Shown in pieces: positions 32,201-45,498 of a stretch of 64,000 nt of DNA. The position numbers and the translations under genes were made by a program. This DNA comes from Anaeramoeba flamelloides. Its lineage: Eukaryota; Metamonada; Anaeramoebidae. The stretch lies in NCBI GenBank assembly GCA_027625915.1, contig JANTQA010000070.1:7011001-7075000 (forward strand). The letters run 5' to 3'. Numbering within the stretch: position 1 is the stretch's first letter; each line of letters opens with the position of its first letter. The notes under the pieces were generated by a model. It made no database searches. It was given only the letters and a program-made list of their open reading frames with translations, and had not been told where the DNA came from.

Positions 32201-33943
32201 TTTTCCAAATTCGGGCAAACCTCTATAAAACTGGATTGTTTTTCAAAAAAAAAATAGATCTACTTTAGCTATTAAACAATTACTTGGGTATTCTATTGGC
32301 ACCTTACTTAATGAAGTTTAGGTAGGTTTATAACTGAGTTCATAAAAAATTAATTTGGTTATTTATAAAAAGGATTTGATTCAAAAAAAATGCTTATTTG
32401 CTTTTTTCAATTTGTCAATACTGTTATTTCCCAATTAATAAAAGAAATTTTTGATTAATTGTTTGTTGGAAAAACCCAAAGATCTTTTCAAAACCCATGA
32501 AAAATGATATTTTGAGAAATTTAATTAAGCTTTCTTATTGGACTTTGAGATAAAATTTTAATTGGTATAATTTGGTTTTAACAGTATTCTTTTCATTTAG
32601 AATTGGAAGTTAAAAACAAGATACACAAACACAAGCAATAAAAAGGAACCAACCAAAGAAAAAGAAATCAAAAATTTCAATTCATTTCTTTAAATCACAT
32701 CGTTAAAAAAAAGAGGAAATTGAAGTGAAAATTTTGTTTCTAATAAACGTTCAAATAATAGAACAATAAATTTTCAATATTACTGATAAATTGCAATTTA
32801 TGTTTGGAAATTTTTACTTCATTTTCCTTTTTGAAATTATTCTGATCAAGCTTTGAATAAAGCATTTTATGTGGTAAAGTGTTAAGGAACTCTGTAAAAT
32901 TAGTTGTTCTTCAAATTTTCTTTGTCCTGGACTGTTTGATAAGAAACAGTTCAAAGATATCTCAAAATCGAAATTGAACTGATAAATTTTTTTAGAAATT
33001 TTTTAGAATTTATCAGTATATTGGTACACATCCAATTTCTTGAATTAATACTACGTCGTAAATAAGATAGAGTTGAGTGGTAATTTATTGAAAATTTTTC
33101 ATTCAGGTTAAATACTCAATGTGTGCCCATATATTTCTGAAATAACTCTTTACAGATTTTATTATTGTCAAGTGGACAAAGAATTAAAAAATGGTATTAG
33201 TTTGTAATTTGTATCATGAAATTTTTTCAGAATAAATAAGCTGGAAAAAGTTTTTGGGTTTGTTTGTAAATTTGTTGAAAAAGAAATAAAAAAAAAAAAA
33301 CTTGAAAAAATGTCAAAATCAAAAATAAAGAAAAAAATAAAGAAAAAAAAAAAAGAAAAAAAATTAAAAAAAAAAAAAATAATTAAAAATTTTACCTTGG
33401 AAACAAAGATCGAAAAGTAAAAACAAATTGGGTAATTTGTGGTTTTCCTGTTGAAAAAGATTTAAAGAGATTTTGTAACGAGAGAACAAGCAAATTTTTT
33501 TGTTCGTCAACAATAAACTCTGAAGGCTTATAATTAATAATGGCATTTCTCAATGGCTCGACATTAAGAAGCACTTGGAGGATTGCAGACAAATAACATG
33601 TGTTTCCCAAATTAACCAACCCTGGAGGAAGAAGATTTTCAGCAATTTCACGTTCTTCAGGATCTAAGTCTTCAAGAAAAACGATTTTCTCTTTGATTTC
33701 TGTCTCAATCTTGCCGACTGTACCCATCATCATAAATACAGCATTTTTTTTGAGAAATTTGATACTGGAACATTTTTGGTTTTTTTTTAATGTCTTCCCT
33801 TTGTATAAGAGTTTCTGTCGTTCTGGTGTCACCTTTGTTACTTCTTGGATTTGTTTTTTAAAAGTAAGAACATCTGAAGTTTTGTCTAACTCAAGTCTAA
33901 AAACTTGTTTGCCCCATTTAACTTTTACTGGAAGTGTGGTCAT
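29279..33943 (-). CDS. USP14/Ubp6-like proteasomal ubiquitin hydrolase
   Basis: Exons 33943-33396 and 30242-29279 join in phase 2 (CCAAG|gtaaaa ... tatag|A), giving about 503 aa, close to human USP14 (494). The N-terminus (about 1-75) is a ubiquitin-like domain (PVKVKWGKQVFRLELD) that would bind the proteasome. The catalytic Cys lies in GLVNLGNTCYLSAILQVL; the QQD box is YIQQDSEEAL; the catalytic His is in GRTIDGGHYIGWTK, followed by WYQFDDD. The LPKFLIVQFLRFFWRKD strand matches the USP core. Family role: trims ubiquitin chains from substrates at the 26S proteasome. A Lys-Glu repeat insert (about 30 EK pairs) lies between RIFEYRNKKENL and the His box. The 3,153-nt intron carries one copy of the decayed gene-like repeat. 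Confidence 0.92.
30640..31110 (+). repeat. Decayed gene-like repeat, copy in USP14 intron
   Basis: Plus-strand copy of the family at 16190-17110. It includes AAGGGTTTGAATGGATATTG and AAAATGATTGTAGAAAAA, then a stretch with CTTCAATTCAAGATCAAAAT. It is antisense to the host gene and inside its intron. Confidence 0.55.
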
Positions 33944-34700
33944 CTCGCTAATGTTTTAAAAATTTGTTGAAAAAAAGAAGAAAAAAAATGTTGGTAAAAA
34001 AATGATTCTTGTTTTGGAAACATTCAGCTGTAATGTCTTAAGAACAGAGTGTTTTTTAAATTTGCTGTGTGGTTTGCTTTTAAAATATATTTTACATATT
34101 TGGAAAACCAACTTATAAAAATCAAAGTTAGGAATAAAGATCTTTTTTTTAATCTTCGGTTTTTTGCTAAATTCAGAGTGTTTGTAGATTAAATCTTGGA
34201 AATAAATTCAAAAACTGTTGAAATTTTAAGTTAAATATCATTTTTTTTATCATACATTTATCAAAATAAATCCAAAAAGACTCTCATTGAGAATTTTGTG
34301 TTAGAATTTCCCTTAACTTAGAAAATTTTGTCAAAAGTGTTATGTTCGCGAAATATTTGATTAGACACAAAGTGATTTTGAAAGAATTGATAGACATTAC
34401 AATAAATCAGTTACAATTTTTTTACAAATTAATATTCATTCACCACAATTAAATTATAAAACTGAAGCAAAAATTGATCTCTCCCTGTTTTAAAATACAC
34501 TAAAGAAAATATCAATCGATAGAAAAAATTAGATTTCTAAAAATTTGAAAAATAAAAAACTGCTCTAAATTTTCGAACACTTAGATCATAAGAATATTAA
34601 TAGTAACCCTGAGGAATTAAAATTATGAGATTTAGTTTTAATGGTTTTTCGATTAACCTAATGAGAAAGTTCTACTAATTTAAAGGTTATAAAATATCTA

Positions 34701-35179
34701 CTGTAGCCAAAATAAAGTGTGCAAAAAAATTTAATCCATGTTTCAAAATAAAAAGCGTGTTTTTTTGTTATAGTTGACCTATACCTTAACAAAGCAAAGA
34801 AACCAATAATAAACCCTAATTAAATATGGTATTGTTGCCTTAAAGTTCTATTATTTAAAAAGAAATTCTAAAAATGAAGGATCAAATTGCATAATTTATC
34901 TCAAAAAATAGAGTTACTTTTTGAGAAAATTTTTGTCATAAAAAAAAACAAGAAATTCAAAAAAATATTGGGAAAATTTTAAAAAATTTTCAACTATTTG
35001 CATTCATAATTTAAATTTTAATGAAAATAACCAGATCTTTACTTTCAAAATTGATTTGTACTTAGGTATACTATTTGGTAGTACATTGGATGTTGCCTTG
35101 GTACAAGAATAAAAAAAAGCACGGATAATATTTTTAAACACCGATTATAGTAGTTGGGCACGCATTATTTTGATCACTG
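34701..35179. mobile_element. MITE family B, copy 3 (inverted)
   Basis: 479 bp flanked by TA (34699-34700 and 35180-35181). It is the reverse orientation of copy 2: left end CTGTAGCCAAAATAAAGTGT, right end GCATTATTTTGATCACTG. Ends and target duplication are complete. No ORF. Confidence 0.85.
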
Positions 35180-36339
35180 TAAATCTTATAAAACAATAAA
35201 ATTGCAATTTCAAACAGTTGTCCCGTCGAATTACCAAGCCTTTTTGTTTAATTCCTTAATTAAAAAAAACCTCAAAAAATCCTTCTTATTAGAACTATCA
35301 AGAAATCTGGATATCAGAATTTTATTAAAAAAAAAGAAAAATAATTATTATAAAATATGTCCTTAATAAAATTAAGCACTATTTTTTTCTGATTAATATT
35401 TTTCGAAATTAAGTTTATAACTTAATTCAATTAAACACTGGATAAAAATTTTTAGAATAAAAACACTCTCAACTTTTGAATATCGAAAATAATTTTTGAA
35501 ATTACTGTACACTTTTTTATTTTTTTTTTGATAAATTAGGGTTGAGAAAAGTTTAAAATCAAAGAATAAGTTAATATATAAAATTAAGAATATTTTTCCA
35601 GACAGTTTATCTTTTTATTTTAACTTTTTTTTTAATTTTACCTTTTAGTAATAGAAAAACATTTGAAGACCAAATTAGTCCCTTTTGTGAAAATAAAATT
35701 CCCATAATTTAGAATTTGTTTTAGTAAATGAGTTAAAAAAAGAAACCGTAGATAAAAGTATACCTAATTTCAGCTTTGAATTCAATCATTTTGGCAAAAA
35801 ATATTTTCAAGAAAAAGTTAATTGGAAACTTTATTTATTTTTATTTTTTCATTTTGTTTTTTTAATTTTTTTAATGGAGGGTATTTGATCACAGGTCATT
35901 TTTTAGTGTTTTTTGGGTCGTAGGAACATATTACCTTAGAGCCTCAAATTTCTTGAAGTTTATTGTCTTTTCCAAGATATTTTTTTTTACTTGATCTTTT
36001 ACAAAAAAAAAAAAAGAAATTTTTAAAAAAAAAAGAGCACAAAAAAACAAACAAAAATTTAAAAAAAAAAAAAAAAGAAATAGAAAATTTGATAAAGCAA
36101 AACAAAAACAAAAATTAGAAGAAAAGAACAAAATATATTCAATTTTTGGACGATGATAATTTTTGTAGATTTTTGTAGATTCCAGACAGTTGTATATTTT
36201 TTCAGGGCGGTAATCGTATTGGAGAAACACCTGACCTAGATTCGATTCCCTCCTTGTATATTTATTTTTTGAGAGAATTAATAGAAAATTAAACATAATT
36301 TACATTTACTTCGCAAATATCAGCCATTTTAAACCAAGA

Positions 36340-36990
36340 CTAAAAATAAGTCATAATAAATGAAGTGTCTCGCTTTGCTCAAACAATATTTATCATTTTC
36401 AAGCAGATTGCGAAAAAATAATTGTCTACAAATGTCGAGAATCTACAAATATCTACATTGTACAAAAATCCCCCAATTTTTTGATCAAAATTATTTTTTC
36501 TAATTTTGCGAAATTTTAGTTGTGCTTTTGTTTTTTTTTCCATTTTTTTTCAAATTTTTGTTTTATTTTTTTTTTTCTCGATACTTCTTTTTTTCTTTTT
36601 TTCCCTTTTTTTTAATACTTTTTTTTTTTTTAAAGATTTTATCAAATGAAAAAAAAAGAGATTTTCGAAAAGACAAATAATCACCAAGAAAAGTGTCAAG
36701 ATGTAATTTCTTTGGAAATGAATTTAATTATTAGCAAACAGTCTTCTTGTTCATTTTTTTCAGTGAAAGTTCAGTAATAAAAAATCCGTAATGCCCATTT
36801 AAAAAATTGCGATTCATTTTTTTTTTTGTTTAGTTTTATTTTTTTTAATTATTTAAATATCAGGTTTTTTATATATTTAGAATGATTTAAAACTTAAATT
36901 ACAAATCAGATTTAGTTATTAATTGTTCTTGAATACTAAAGGATATTTTTTTTTTCAATTTATTATTCCAGGTGAGTCACATTTTTTGTA
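36340..36990. repeat. Long repeat ending in GTGAGTCAC terminus, copy 1
   Basis: Matches 48065-48670 in the same orientation. The best-conserved part is 36655-36985 (AGAGATTTTCGAAAAG, GTGAAAGTTCAGTAATAAAA, GTTCTTGAATACTAAAGGAT). It ends at CCAGGTGAGTCACATTTTTT, and similarity stops right after this terminus. The inner inverted partner is degraded (AAAAAATTGCGATTCAT near 36800). Confidence 0.65.
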
Positions 36991-37755
36991 ATGTTGTTTA
37001 GAATATTTTTTATTAGTCCCTCTTTCCTTAATTTATAGGTTTTTACTAAATCAAAGAAAATTTATTTTATTCAAGTAGAAACCAAATAATATTCTTACTG
37101 TTAATTGTAAAATAAAAAGGTTGCAATTTTCATTCAGCTTTCCAAAAAAATCCACATCTCAAGAAAGAAATAAATTGTCAAAGGCCCCAATTCTAAAAAG
37201 GGAAATTAATTATTTGGGCTTCACTTTAAGAATTAAATCTTTAAAATGTAACATGATTTTTTAAAAATCTATTTGAGGATAGCTGAATGAAAATTTTGTT
37301 TCATTTATTTTGAAACAAATAGTAAACTTTGAAGTTAATTTCTTTCTTCTTTTAATTGATTTTACATTTCATTTTGAGCTTTTTTTTCAATTTCAAATGG
37401 TATTGAGCATATTTTTTCCCGGTTTGCTTTTTTTTCCATAAATGGAAAATTTATCAATTTTATTTTTTACTATATATACCTTCTCATGTTGGATATATTT
37501 TCATATTTAATTTATTCTTTATTTCAAAAAATTAGAAAAACTAATTAAAAATTTAAAAAATATTTTGAAAAAAATTAGTGGTGAAACATTTTTTCCGACT
37601 TTATTTTAAAAGAAAAAGAATTGAAATAGAATAAAAGAAAAAGTGAAATTAAAATTATACTAAAACTCTAGAATCAAAAACAAAATTTTTGTAAATTAGT
37701 AAAAGTTATCGACTTATTTAGAAAATAAAAATCTAAATAAAAAAAATATTTTGAA

Positions 37756-40700
37756 TTAAATTGGTTGTCCCTTTGATAAAATTGGGAAATTTGTCCAAGT
37801 TGCAATTCCACAAATATTATCTTTAATTTGGATCTTAATATATCCTTCATCTCCCCAATGTGTTGACTATTGATTAGATTACAATTGAAGAAAAATTAAA
37901 AAAAAAAGAAGAAAAAATTTTAAAAATTAAAAGAAATCATCAAATATAACCGAAATTAATAATTGTTAAATAAAAAATATAATTGAAATATTTTTATGAT
38001 AAGGGAAATTAAAGTTATTTTAAAAAAGTTTAAACAAAAGGTTTTCAAGAGTATATCAAAAACAGTTTCAAAGTAGAAATAAACTTATAAATTGAACACT
38101 TTTTCAATTGATATGTTTTCACTTTTGTAAAATGACTAATAAAACCCTTGATCTTTTAAATTAATAAAATGAAATAAATTAATAAAATGAAATCAATTAT
38201 AAAAAAAAAAAAAAAAAAATTGAACATACCCAAGAATTTTTCACTAACCAATATTCTTTATTATCTTCAATTCCATAACCAACTAACAATACACAATGCA
38301 CTAAGTCCTTAAATTCAGAATGGCAATCTTTATCATCAAAAACACCAGAAGAGTAATAGACAAATTTTTCTGAAACGTCTGTGTTTACTGCAATTGGTCC
38401 ATTTACATATAACGCTTCCTTAAGAGCCTTATCGTCACCGGATGTAATATTATAATATTTTTCAACTGAAATAGAGTCAAGGTCAGCATTCCAACCGCAA
38501 TAACCACTTTTACCCAAGTATTTTCCATAACTGTCTGTTGTTGCTAATCCAAAGTCATGTATGTAATTAAAACTCCATGATTGCCATCCACCATTACAAC
38601 CATTGTTTCCATAATCCCAAGAGCAATCAATTAACTATTTTTTAAAAGGTTAATATATTTAATTAGCACATTGTTAAAGAAAATTAATCAATAAATTCTT
38701 ATTTTATGAAGAATATATATCAAAAGGAAAAAAAAAAAAAAAAAGAAAATTATTACATTTTGTTCTGAAAAAGAAACCATTGAACCAGTTTTTAAATAAT
38801 TGGCAGATTCAATAACACCAGTTGTTCTATTAATTATTTGTTTTGTTATTAAATTATTAGTAGATAATTTTCAAAATATTGAAGAGAATTAAAATGAAAC
38901 AAATTAAAAATTATTATTATTAGAATAAATTATTTTCCAGTCAAAGGAGAACAGTTGCAAATGGATGAATTACAGGTATTTTATGGATTTGAATGAATAT
39001 TAGAAGAAAAAAAAATTAATTTTGAGAAATTTCAAAATTGAAATCATTTTTTCACATTTTTATTTCTTTTTTTTTTATTAATTTTCAAAATTATAAAAAT
39101 GGAAATTAAAGAAAGTGAAGTTCGATTTAAATTTTTTTTTATATTCTCAAGGATGTTCGCAAAGAAAAATTACAGAGGAATTGTAATATTGGTAGGAAAA
39201 AAGTTCGAATTATAAACAAAAAAAAATAAAAAGTAGTTCAAAAACAAAAAAAACCCAAAATTTAATTCAAATTGTCGAAGAAAAAACTATTGAAAATAGA
39301 AAATCAACTTGTCGGTAATTGAGTTCATTTATTAAAAGCAATTCCCAAAATTCACTTTTTTCACCAACCACTATTTAACGTATTAGGAAAAAAATTGAAA
39401 CGACCTCGATTAAAAATTTGTGGTTTATTTTTCCTCTATTTGGAATTAATTTGTTATTTTTATAAAGAAAGGAATGGTTGTGTGAGTTTCTTCTCTTTTA
39501 AGGTTCTGATCATTAAAGTATGGAAAGTTTTTTTTAACCTCAAAATGTTGTTCTGCAATTTTCAATTTTTAGTATTTCTTCATTGGGTAATAATTCCTCT
39601 TATCTTGGAAATATTTCAAAGCTAAAGTAATATTTAAAGAGGTGTGTTGTTATAGTTGTTGTTGGGTGTGAGTTTTGAAGATCATTTTTATTGTATCTCT
39701 TTGAAAATTTCGTTTCTTTGGATTTTTTTATTTGCCAAAAATTACTTTTGATTTTTAAAAAGTTTTTAATTTGACAAATAAATTTAAAAATTGAAATTTA
39801 GTTAAATCAAAGATTCAAAATGAATTCTACCCAGATGAAATTGAATTAATATTTAAAAAAGAATTATGTCAGATATCTAAGAATACTTATTATTGGATAT
39901 TTTTTGAAATTGTAGAATGGGATTATTTTTTTAATAAAACCCCTTCATTTAATATTTTGAAGAGCTGATAGATCTTGCATTTTTCTTATAATAATTCTAG
40001 TCGTATTTGAATAAATAAAACCAAATATAGAATTTTATCAAAATTGGTTCATTATTAAAGAATTGACAAAAAAAATCGAGGTCGACCCATTGATTTTAAT
40101 TAGAAACCTCCAAGAATTCGATAATATTTGAATGGAACTCAAATTGGTAAAAGATTATTGTTTTCTCATGACTGTCCTTCCCTAGAGATTGATTGGGTTC
40201 CTGTGATTTTTTCAGAAGAATCCTGGTTTTTTATCAATTTACGAAAAAAAAAATTTGGAGAAAAAGAAGAGAGAGGGATGATTTGTTTTTTTTTTTTTTT
40301 TTTGTTTTTTCATTCCATTTTTATCATACCAATTTGAATTTTTTCAAAAGTGGTTCAATTGAAAAACCAAGTAGATCTTAATATTTCAAATTATAATTTT
40401 TAAAATATCAATTGAAAAAAATGTGCGCTAATTGAATTTTCATCAACCAAAGACACAAATACTGATTTTTCAAATTAAGACTTTTAAAGATTTGTTTCAA
40501 CTTTTAGACTCGTTATTTGTGAGTTGTACAATTTAATAAAAAAAAAAAAATAAAAAAAAAAAATTCTTCAAAATAAAAAAAAAAAAAAAAAAAAAAAAAA
40601 GAAAATAGAAAATAGAAAAGAAAAAAAAATAAAAAAGAAAAGAAAAAGTGATATTTACGAGAAACTCCAACAACTTCCACATACAATTTGATCTTTAACT

Positions 40701-41850
40701 GGAGACACAGCGCCATAGTCGATCCAATTAAAGGAATCAGGAATTTGATCGTCTCTGAATTGTCTTTGATATTCTTTCATAAGTTTGCTTGTAGCTTCAT
40801 CGTAGGTAGGGAAAATATTGTTGTGTGCCATTCCATTTGTCCAAGTACGATAGATTTCATTCATATTTTGATCTGAAAAGCGGTTGTGTGCCATTTTAAA
40901 GCTATTTGGGTTTTCTCGGTTATGCTTTTCAATTTTTAGTGTGTTTTGATGAAAGATCTCGAATCGAGTCATTTCTTCTTCGTGGTCTTGGTAGTCCTTG
41001 TTGTGTTTTGTTTTAAAGTGGGACCATTTTCTTCTGCTTTCGTGTTTTTTTAATTCAGGAAACATTCTTCCGAGATCCATTTCGCTATGGGCTGGTTGTT
41101 GTTGATGTTGTTGTTTTTTTTCATCATAAGTATCATCTGCTTTTTGGCAAGGATCTGTGAGCACGTAGCAATCCTGTTCGTTATAGTTTTTTTTATAATC
41201 AATAAAGTCAACATAGTATCGATCGATATGAGAATGGCCAATTAAGTTGTAACCAAGAAGTGCATATTGGACAGGGGTATCGGAATCGCTTCTGAGGACA
41301 TAGTAATGGTATTCGTTCTGTTTACCACCTTCCGTGTAATTGTAAAACCAATCATAGACCTGTTGTCCTTTAACAACTGCCTCGCCATTGTACTCAAAAT
41401 CGGTAAGATCTGGCAGGTAGCTCATTAACGTTGTTGGTTTTTCAGAGGTGTCAATAAAACATTCAGCATGATCTTTGACGATCATTTGTTGGTAAAAATA
41501 TTTTGCTTGGTTGATAAAATAAAAATCAATTTCGAGCCCATTATAGAAATCAACTCTTGCTCCTTTTTTGGTTGATGTTTAAATTTATTGAAAAAAAATA
41601 AAGTAAAAAATCTCTTGTTAAAAAAAAGAAAAAAAAAAAAAAAAATTTTGTTTTTTTGAAAAGAAAGAAAATTACTATCATTGGCTTTATCGTAATTAAT
41701 TGTAATTGGCTCAACAGTGTCAGCTGTTTCATAAGGGATTCTCCAAACCATTTTTGCATAATATTTTTCTGGAATTACAGGTTTTGGTGGATCACAAGCA
41801 ACGAGACTTGCAAAAATTATTAAAAAACAAATTAATGTAAACTTTTTCAT
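37756..41850 (-). CDS. Secreted papain-family protease with cfaD-like N-terminal domain
   Basis: Five exons: 41850-41676, 41562-40659, 38826-38757, 38634-38230 and 37866-37756, about 554 aa. A signal peptide is clear (MKKFTLICFLIIFASLVACD). Residues about 25-200 form the extra N-terminal domain known from Dictyostelium counting-factor-associated protein D (VDFYNGLEIDFYFI, YALLGYNLIGHSHIDRYYVD). An I29-type propeptide follows (KWSHFKTKHNKDYQ ... FKMAHNRFSD), then the mature C1A peptidase. The catalytic Cys is in CGSCWSFSTTG, with GCNGGW, the His in LVHCVLLVGYG and the Asn in VKNSW. The joins CGSCWSFS|TTGVIE and KNSW|STHWGDEGY restore canonical papain sequence. All catalytic residues are present. 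Likely role: acid protease of the secretory or lysosomal route; a density-sensing role as for cfaD is inference. A 1,832-nt intron splits the active-site Cys exon from the rest. Confidence 0.88.
38935..39065 (+). repeat. Decayed gene-like repeat, truncated copy in protease intron
   Basis: Only the first block of the family is present (TTTTCCAGTCAAAGG, TATGGATTTGAATGAATATT, AAAATTGAAATCATTTTTTC). It lies antisense in the long intron of the cathepsin-like gene. Confidence 0.5.
39381..40090. mobile_element. Possible inverted-repeat element in protease intron
   Basis: GAAACGACCTCGATT at about 39397 and AATCGAGGTCGACC at about 40076 are inverted and 0.68 kb apart. The interior has one short open frame without recognisable similarity. 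TA flanks are not clear, so this is a tentative element. Confidence 0.3.
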
Positions 41851-42904
41851 AATGTAAAAGAAAAAGAAGAAAAATGAAAAAAAAAAAAAAAAGTTTTGTT
41901 TTTCTCGATTTTAGAAAAAAAGTCATTAATTAATACTTAATAAGCATTATACTAATTTTGTTTTATGTTCTCATGTAAAAATTTTGTGAGGATCTTCTTT
42001 GAAATGACTATTTATTCTAAAAATCTTTTTCTTTAACAACCACCAAAAAATATATAAAAGTTTCTTTTCAAGTTCAAGATTATCTTAATTTTATGTAAGG
42101 GGAACATTAATTTTCAACAAAAAATATTTTTAGTTTTGATGAGAAGAATAACGAGTCAAGGAATTTGATAGAATATAAAATTGAGGTTTAGTTTTTAAGA
42201 ATTTTAATATGAATGAAAACGTTTTTCAGTGATCCAAATTAAATATTAACCATAAAAAGGTTGGAAAAATAAAATTCTATCCTGTGGAGCCCATTTCAGT
42301 TTCTTTTAAAAAAATTCTTGAGTTTTGATAAATGTAGAAATTCTGATAAATGACAAAAAAGTTTTTCACATTTTGACCGTTTTCCTATTCTTAAAAGTGT
42401 TTTTATAAGATTTGAAGAAAGAATTTTAGTGGTTTAAATACTGTGAAAACTTGGAAATTAGGTGACAAGAAGACTGTTGTTGGAATAAATGTTTTTATTG
42501 TTAATTTTCAAGACATAAAAAAAAAGGAAATTGAACCAAAAAGTTTAAAACATTTTTTTGAATTTATCAGTTTACTTGAAATAAAATGTATAGAAATTAA
42601 AAAACCTGAGAAAAAGCAATTTTTTTAATTTGTTCTCGTTTTAATTGAGAATTTAATAAAGTTTATGTATCTATAAAAGTTTTTCTTATTTTGTACAAAA
42701 TTCTCAATAAAAAACCTGAAAATTTATATTATTTTAACTTTACTTTAATAGTAATCCTTTTAAACGATATTTTTTTATTAATAACACATCATTTAGGCAG
42801 TCAAAAAATACTAAATTTGACAGTCCTTAAAAATTTACAATTGTTTATTTTTTATTTTATTTTTTATTTTGAAGAGAGGAAATTACTTTTTTCTTGTGTG
42901 CAGT

Positions 42905-43180
42905 TAGGTTGTTTTTAATTTGAGAAATAAAAACTGAAAATTGATGAAATTTTCTTTTAAAATAATAAAACCCCAAGAAAAGCCTACATTAGATTTTTTT
43001 TAATTTGAGAAATATACTGAAAATTTAATAAATTTTCAGTTTATTTCTCAAATTAAAAAAACCGTCGTTAGCTTTTCTTGAGTTTTCTGTTTATTTGTAA
43101 AATAAATAGATTTAACAAATAAAAAAGAAAACTTCAAGAAAACCTAGGCACTCTACGGCGCTTTACTGCACTCATCTAAT
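42905..43180. repeat. Hairpin repeat cluster 2
   Basis: Two adjacent palindromes. In the first (about 42988-43065), arms TTTAATTTGAGAAATA and TATTTCTCAAATTAAA enclose an A+T core. In the second (about 43068-43145), TTTTCTTGAGTTTTCTG faces GAAAACTTCAAGAAAA. The cluster ends with CTAGGCACTCTACGGCGC, the same boundary word as at 63603 and 63798. Confidence 0.7.
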
Positions 43181-43989
43181 TTCTAAATTTTTTTTTTTAT
43201 AAAGTTTATCAAAGAATCACAAACTGTATTATCACTTTCTAATGATAATAACCATCAGGGGTTTTTTTAATTAATAATATCAGTGATATTATTAATTTTT
43301 TTTCTTATTTTTATAAAATTCAAATATCTAGATTTTTTGATAATTTTCATAGACCAGATGCCCTTAGTTTTTTTTTAATTTAAGAAATAAAAGGAAAATT
43401 TATATATCCTTACGCACCCCAGATTTGCAGAAATTTCATGAAGTTTTAAATAAAAGATTTTAAATGATATTGAAATGTTAATATATTTATTTTCTTATTT
43501 ATCTTTAATTAAGATTTGAATTAAATTAAAAAGTCAAAATTGTTCAAAGATAAAGTAGTTACGTTATTGTATTTTTTTTTTGTTTTTGGAAAAAAACTTT
43601 TAATAATTCATTTTTGAAATTTTTTTTAAGGATTTTTAATTTTTTTTAAATTTTTTTGAAATCAGAAATTTTATTACATTAATAATAATTCAAAACTCAA
43701 TACATTGATTTATTAATAATAACCACCAAACAATTTTGCTAATTTTATGATAAAAAAAATAAATAAAAAAAGATATTACTGATAAATTTTCATTTTTTCT
43801 TTCAGACAAACAAAAATTAAAAAAACATTTCGATAGTATTTTTCATATAAACTTTTTTTCAATGAAAGTAGTAAAACACATTTTTCAAATACCAATTAAA
43901 TTTTATAATTGATATTTTCAAATAAAATAAAAACAGGTAAAGGGAAAGGAAAAATAGAAAAAATATAAAAAAAATTGAAAATTTATTGT

Positions 43990-45280
43990 TTGAGAAGATT
44001 ATTGAATAAAAATACCAATGAAAACATTATAAAGTTAATCAACATCTTTGAAAAATATTTCAGTTAGCTTCTCTAAAAACATACTATAACAACAAGTCAT
44101 TTCAAAATAAGATTTTTTTACTCAGTGAGTATAGAACTTAAAAAAATCGAAAAACAAAAACATATTAAAAAAAAATAGAAAAAAAAAAATGTGAAAAAAT
44201 GATTTCAACTTTGAAATTTTCCAAATTAATTTTTTTTCTTCAAATACCCATTCAAACCCTTGAAATACACCAATTCACCCATTATAACTGTAAGCTATTT
44301 CCAAGAATGTGGGGCAAATTTATTTTAAAATATATTTATGTAACCCATTCTTCAAAATAGGATTTAAATATATAAAATCATTAACCACCATTTATAGATT
44401 CTTTATAATATTTCAATTTGTTTCTTAGTATTGTATTGCAGAAATAAATTTTTTTAAAATTTATGATCTCGATTTTATCGGATATTTTTTTATGGTGAAA
44501 ATTGGTGTTTATTATTTTCTTTTTGATCGAAAAAAATATTTTCATAACATGTATAATCCCAACAAAATTTACAATATAATTAAAAACATATAACTGCGTT
44601 TTCGTGGTTAAAAAATAATTTATTCGCATTCCATATTTCCGGTTTTTGATTGAAATTGGTCGTACATTGCTTTAACCAAAAAAAGTGCTATTTTTTTTTT
44701 CATTTTTTGGGAATAATTCAACTAACATACTTTGAATTAAATACATAAGTGGTTGATTCAATAAGTATAAATATTAAACTTAATTTGGTATAGTTTATTA
44801 ATGAATACCTTCACTGAAAAAGATTATTTTTTATGAAATGTAAAAAAAAATGCCCACTTTTTTGGAAATACCTTACACCTTTGACTGGTAAAATATTTGA
44901 TTATACATATTATTCATAATTTAGGAAAACCAATGTTTTAAATTTTCAATAATTCAATCAGTGATTGATTAAAAATCGATTTTAAAGTGTTCACCTTCAG
45001 ATTATGTATAAAAAGTGTGAAATGATTGTAGAAAAAAACATATTGATTTCTATTAACTTTGATTTGATTGCTAATTCAAGATCAAAATGAACATCATTAT
45101 TTATAAATTTTTTTTTTTTTATGAATTGTAGTTTTTTATAATTTAGAAAAATATATTGATTTATTAGTTTTATTCCATATAAATAACAACTACTCTTTGA
45201 TGTATATTATTCTACTTATTTCTTATTTATTCCCTATATATTAATTTATAAAAAATAATTGATATTTTTTTTTTTTATTA
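43990..45280. repeat. Two opposed copies of the decayed gene-like repeat
   Basis: 43990-44300 (minus) shows GFEWVFEEKKLIWKISKLKS followed by the block with CTCACTGAGTAAAAA. 44990-45280 (plus) shows the block with GAAATGATTGTAGAAAAA and AATTCAAGATCAAAATGAAC. Together they cover most of the family consensus. The 44590-44873 repeat lies between them. Confidence 0.5.
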
Positions 45281-45393
45281 TCACTTTTGATATAAACAAA
45301 GTTCTTTAGATTATTTTATTATTCTAACAAATTAAATCTGAATTTGTATTCTAGTATCAGATCTATGGAAAATATTTATTCTCCGATATTTGA

Positions 45394-45424
<31 letters not shown>

Positions 45425-45498
45425 AAAACTTAAAATTCATTAATTATATTTATTATGTCAATTAAAATCTAAGATATTAAAAAATGTTCAAATTGCTA

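Larger units (their letters stand above)
33944..37755. other. 3.8 kb intergenic region
   Basis: Holds a complete family B element (34701-35179) and a larger repeat (about 36340-36990) whose second copy lies at 48065-48670. No protein gene recognised. The open frame at 35931-36296 (minus) is rich in Phe/Lys runs and has no recognisable motif. Confidence 0.5.
41851..45498. other. 3.6 kb intergenic region
   Basis: No gene recognised. Contains hairpin cluster 2 (42905-43180), two copies of the decayed gene-like repeat in opposite orientation (43990-44300 minus, 44990-45280 plus) and between them a short repeat (44590-44873) shared with 7612-7880. An open frame at 42443-42628 has no known motif. 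Confidence 0.5.

Noticed and set aside
36185-36256. tRNA-like 3' half (GATTCGATTCCC) on the plus strand
   Set aside because: The T-stem does not pair (CTAGA against CCCTC) and no acceptor stem could be closed.
35931-36296. 121-aa minus-strand ORF
   Set aside because: Composed of Phe/Lys runs over homopolymers, no motif, overlaps repeat sequence.
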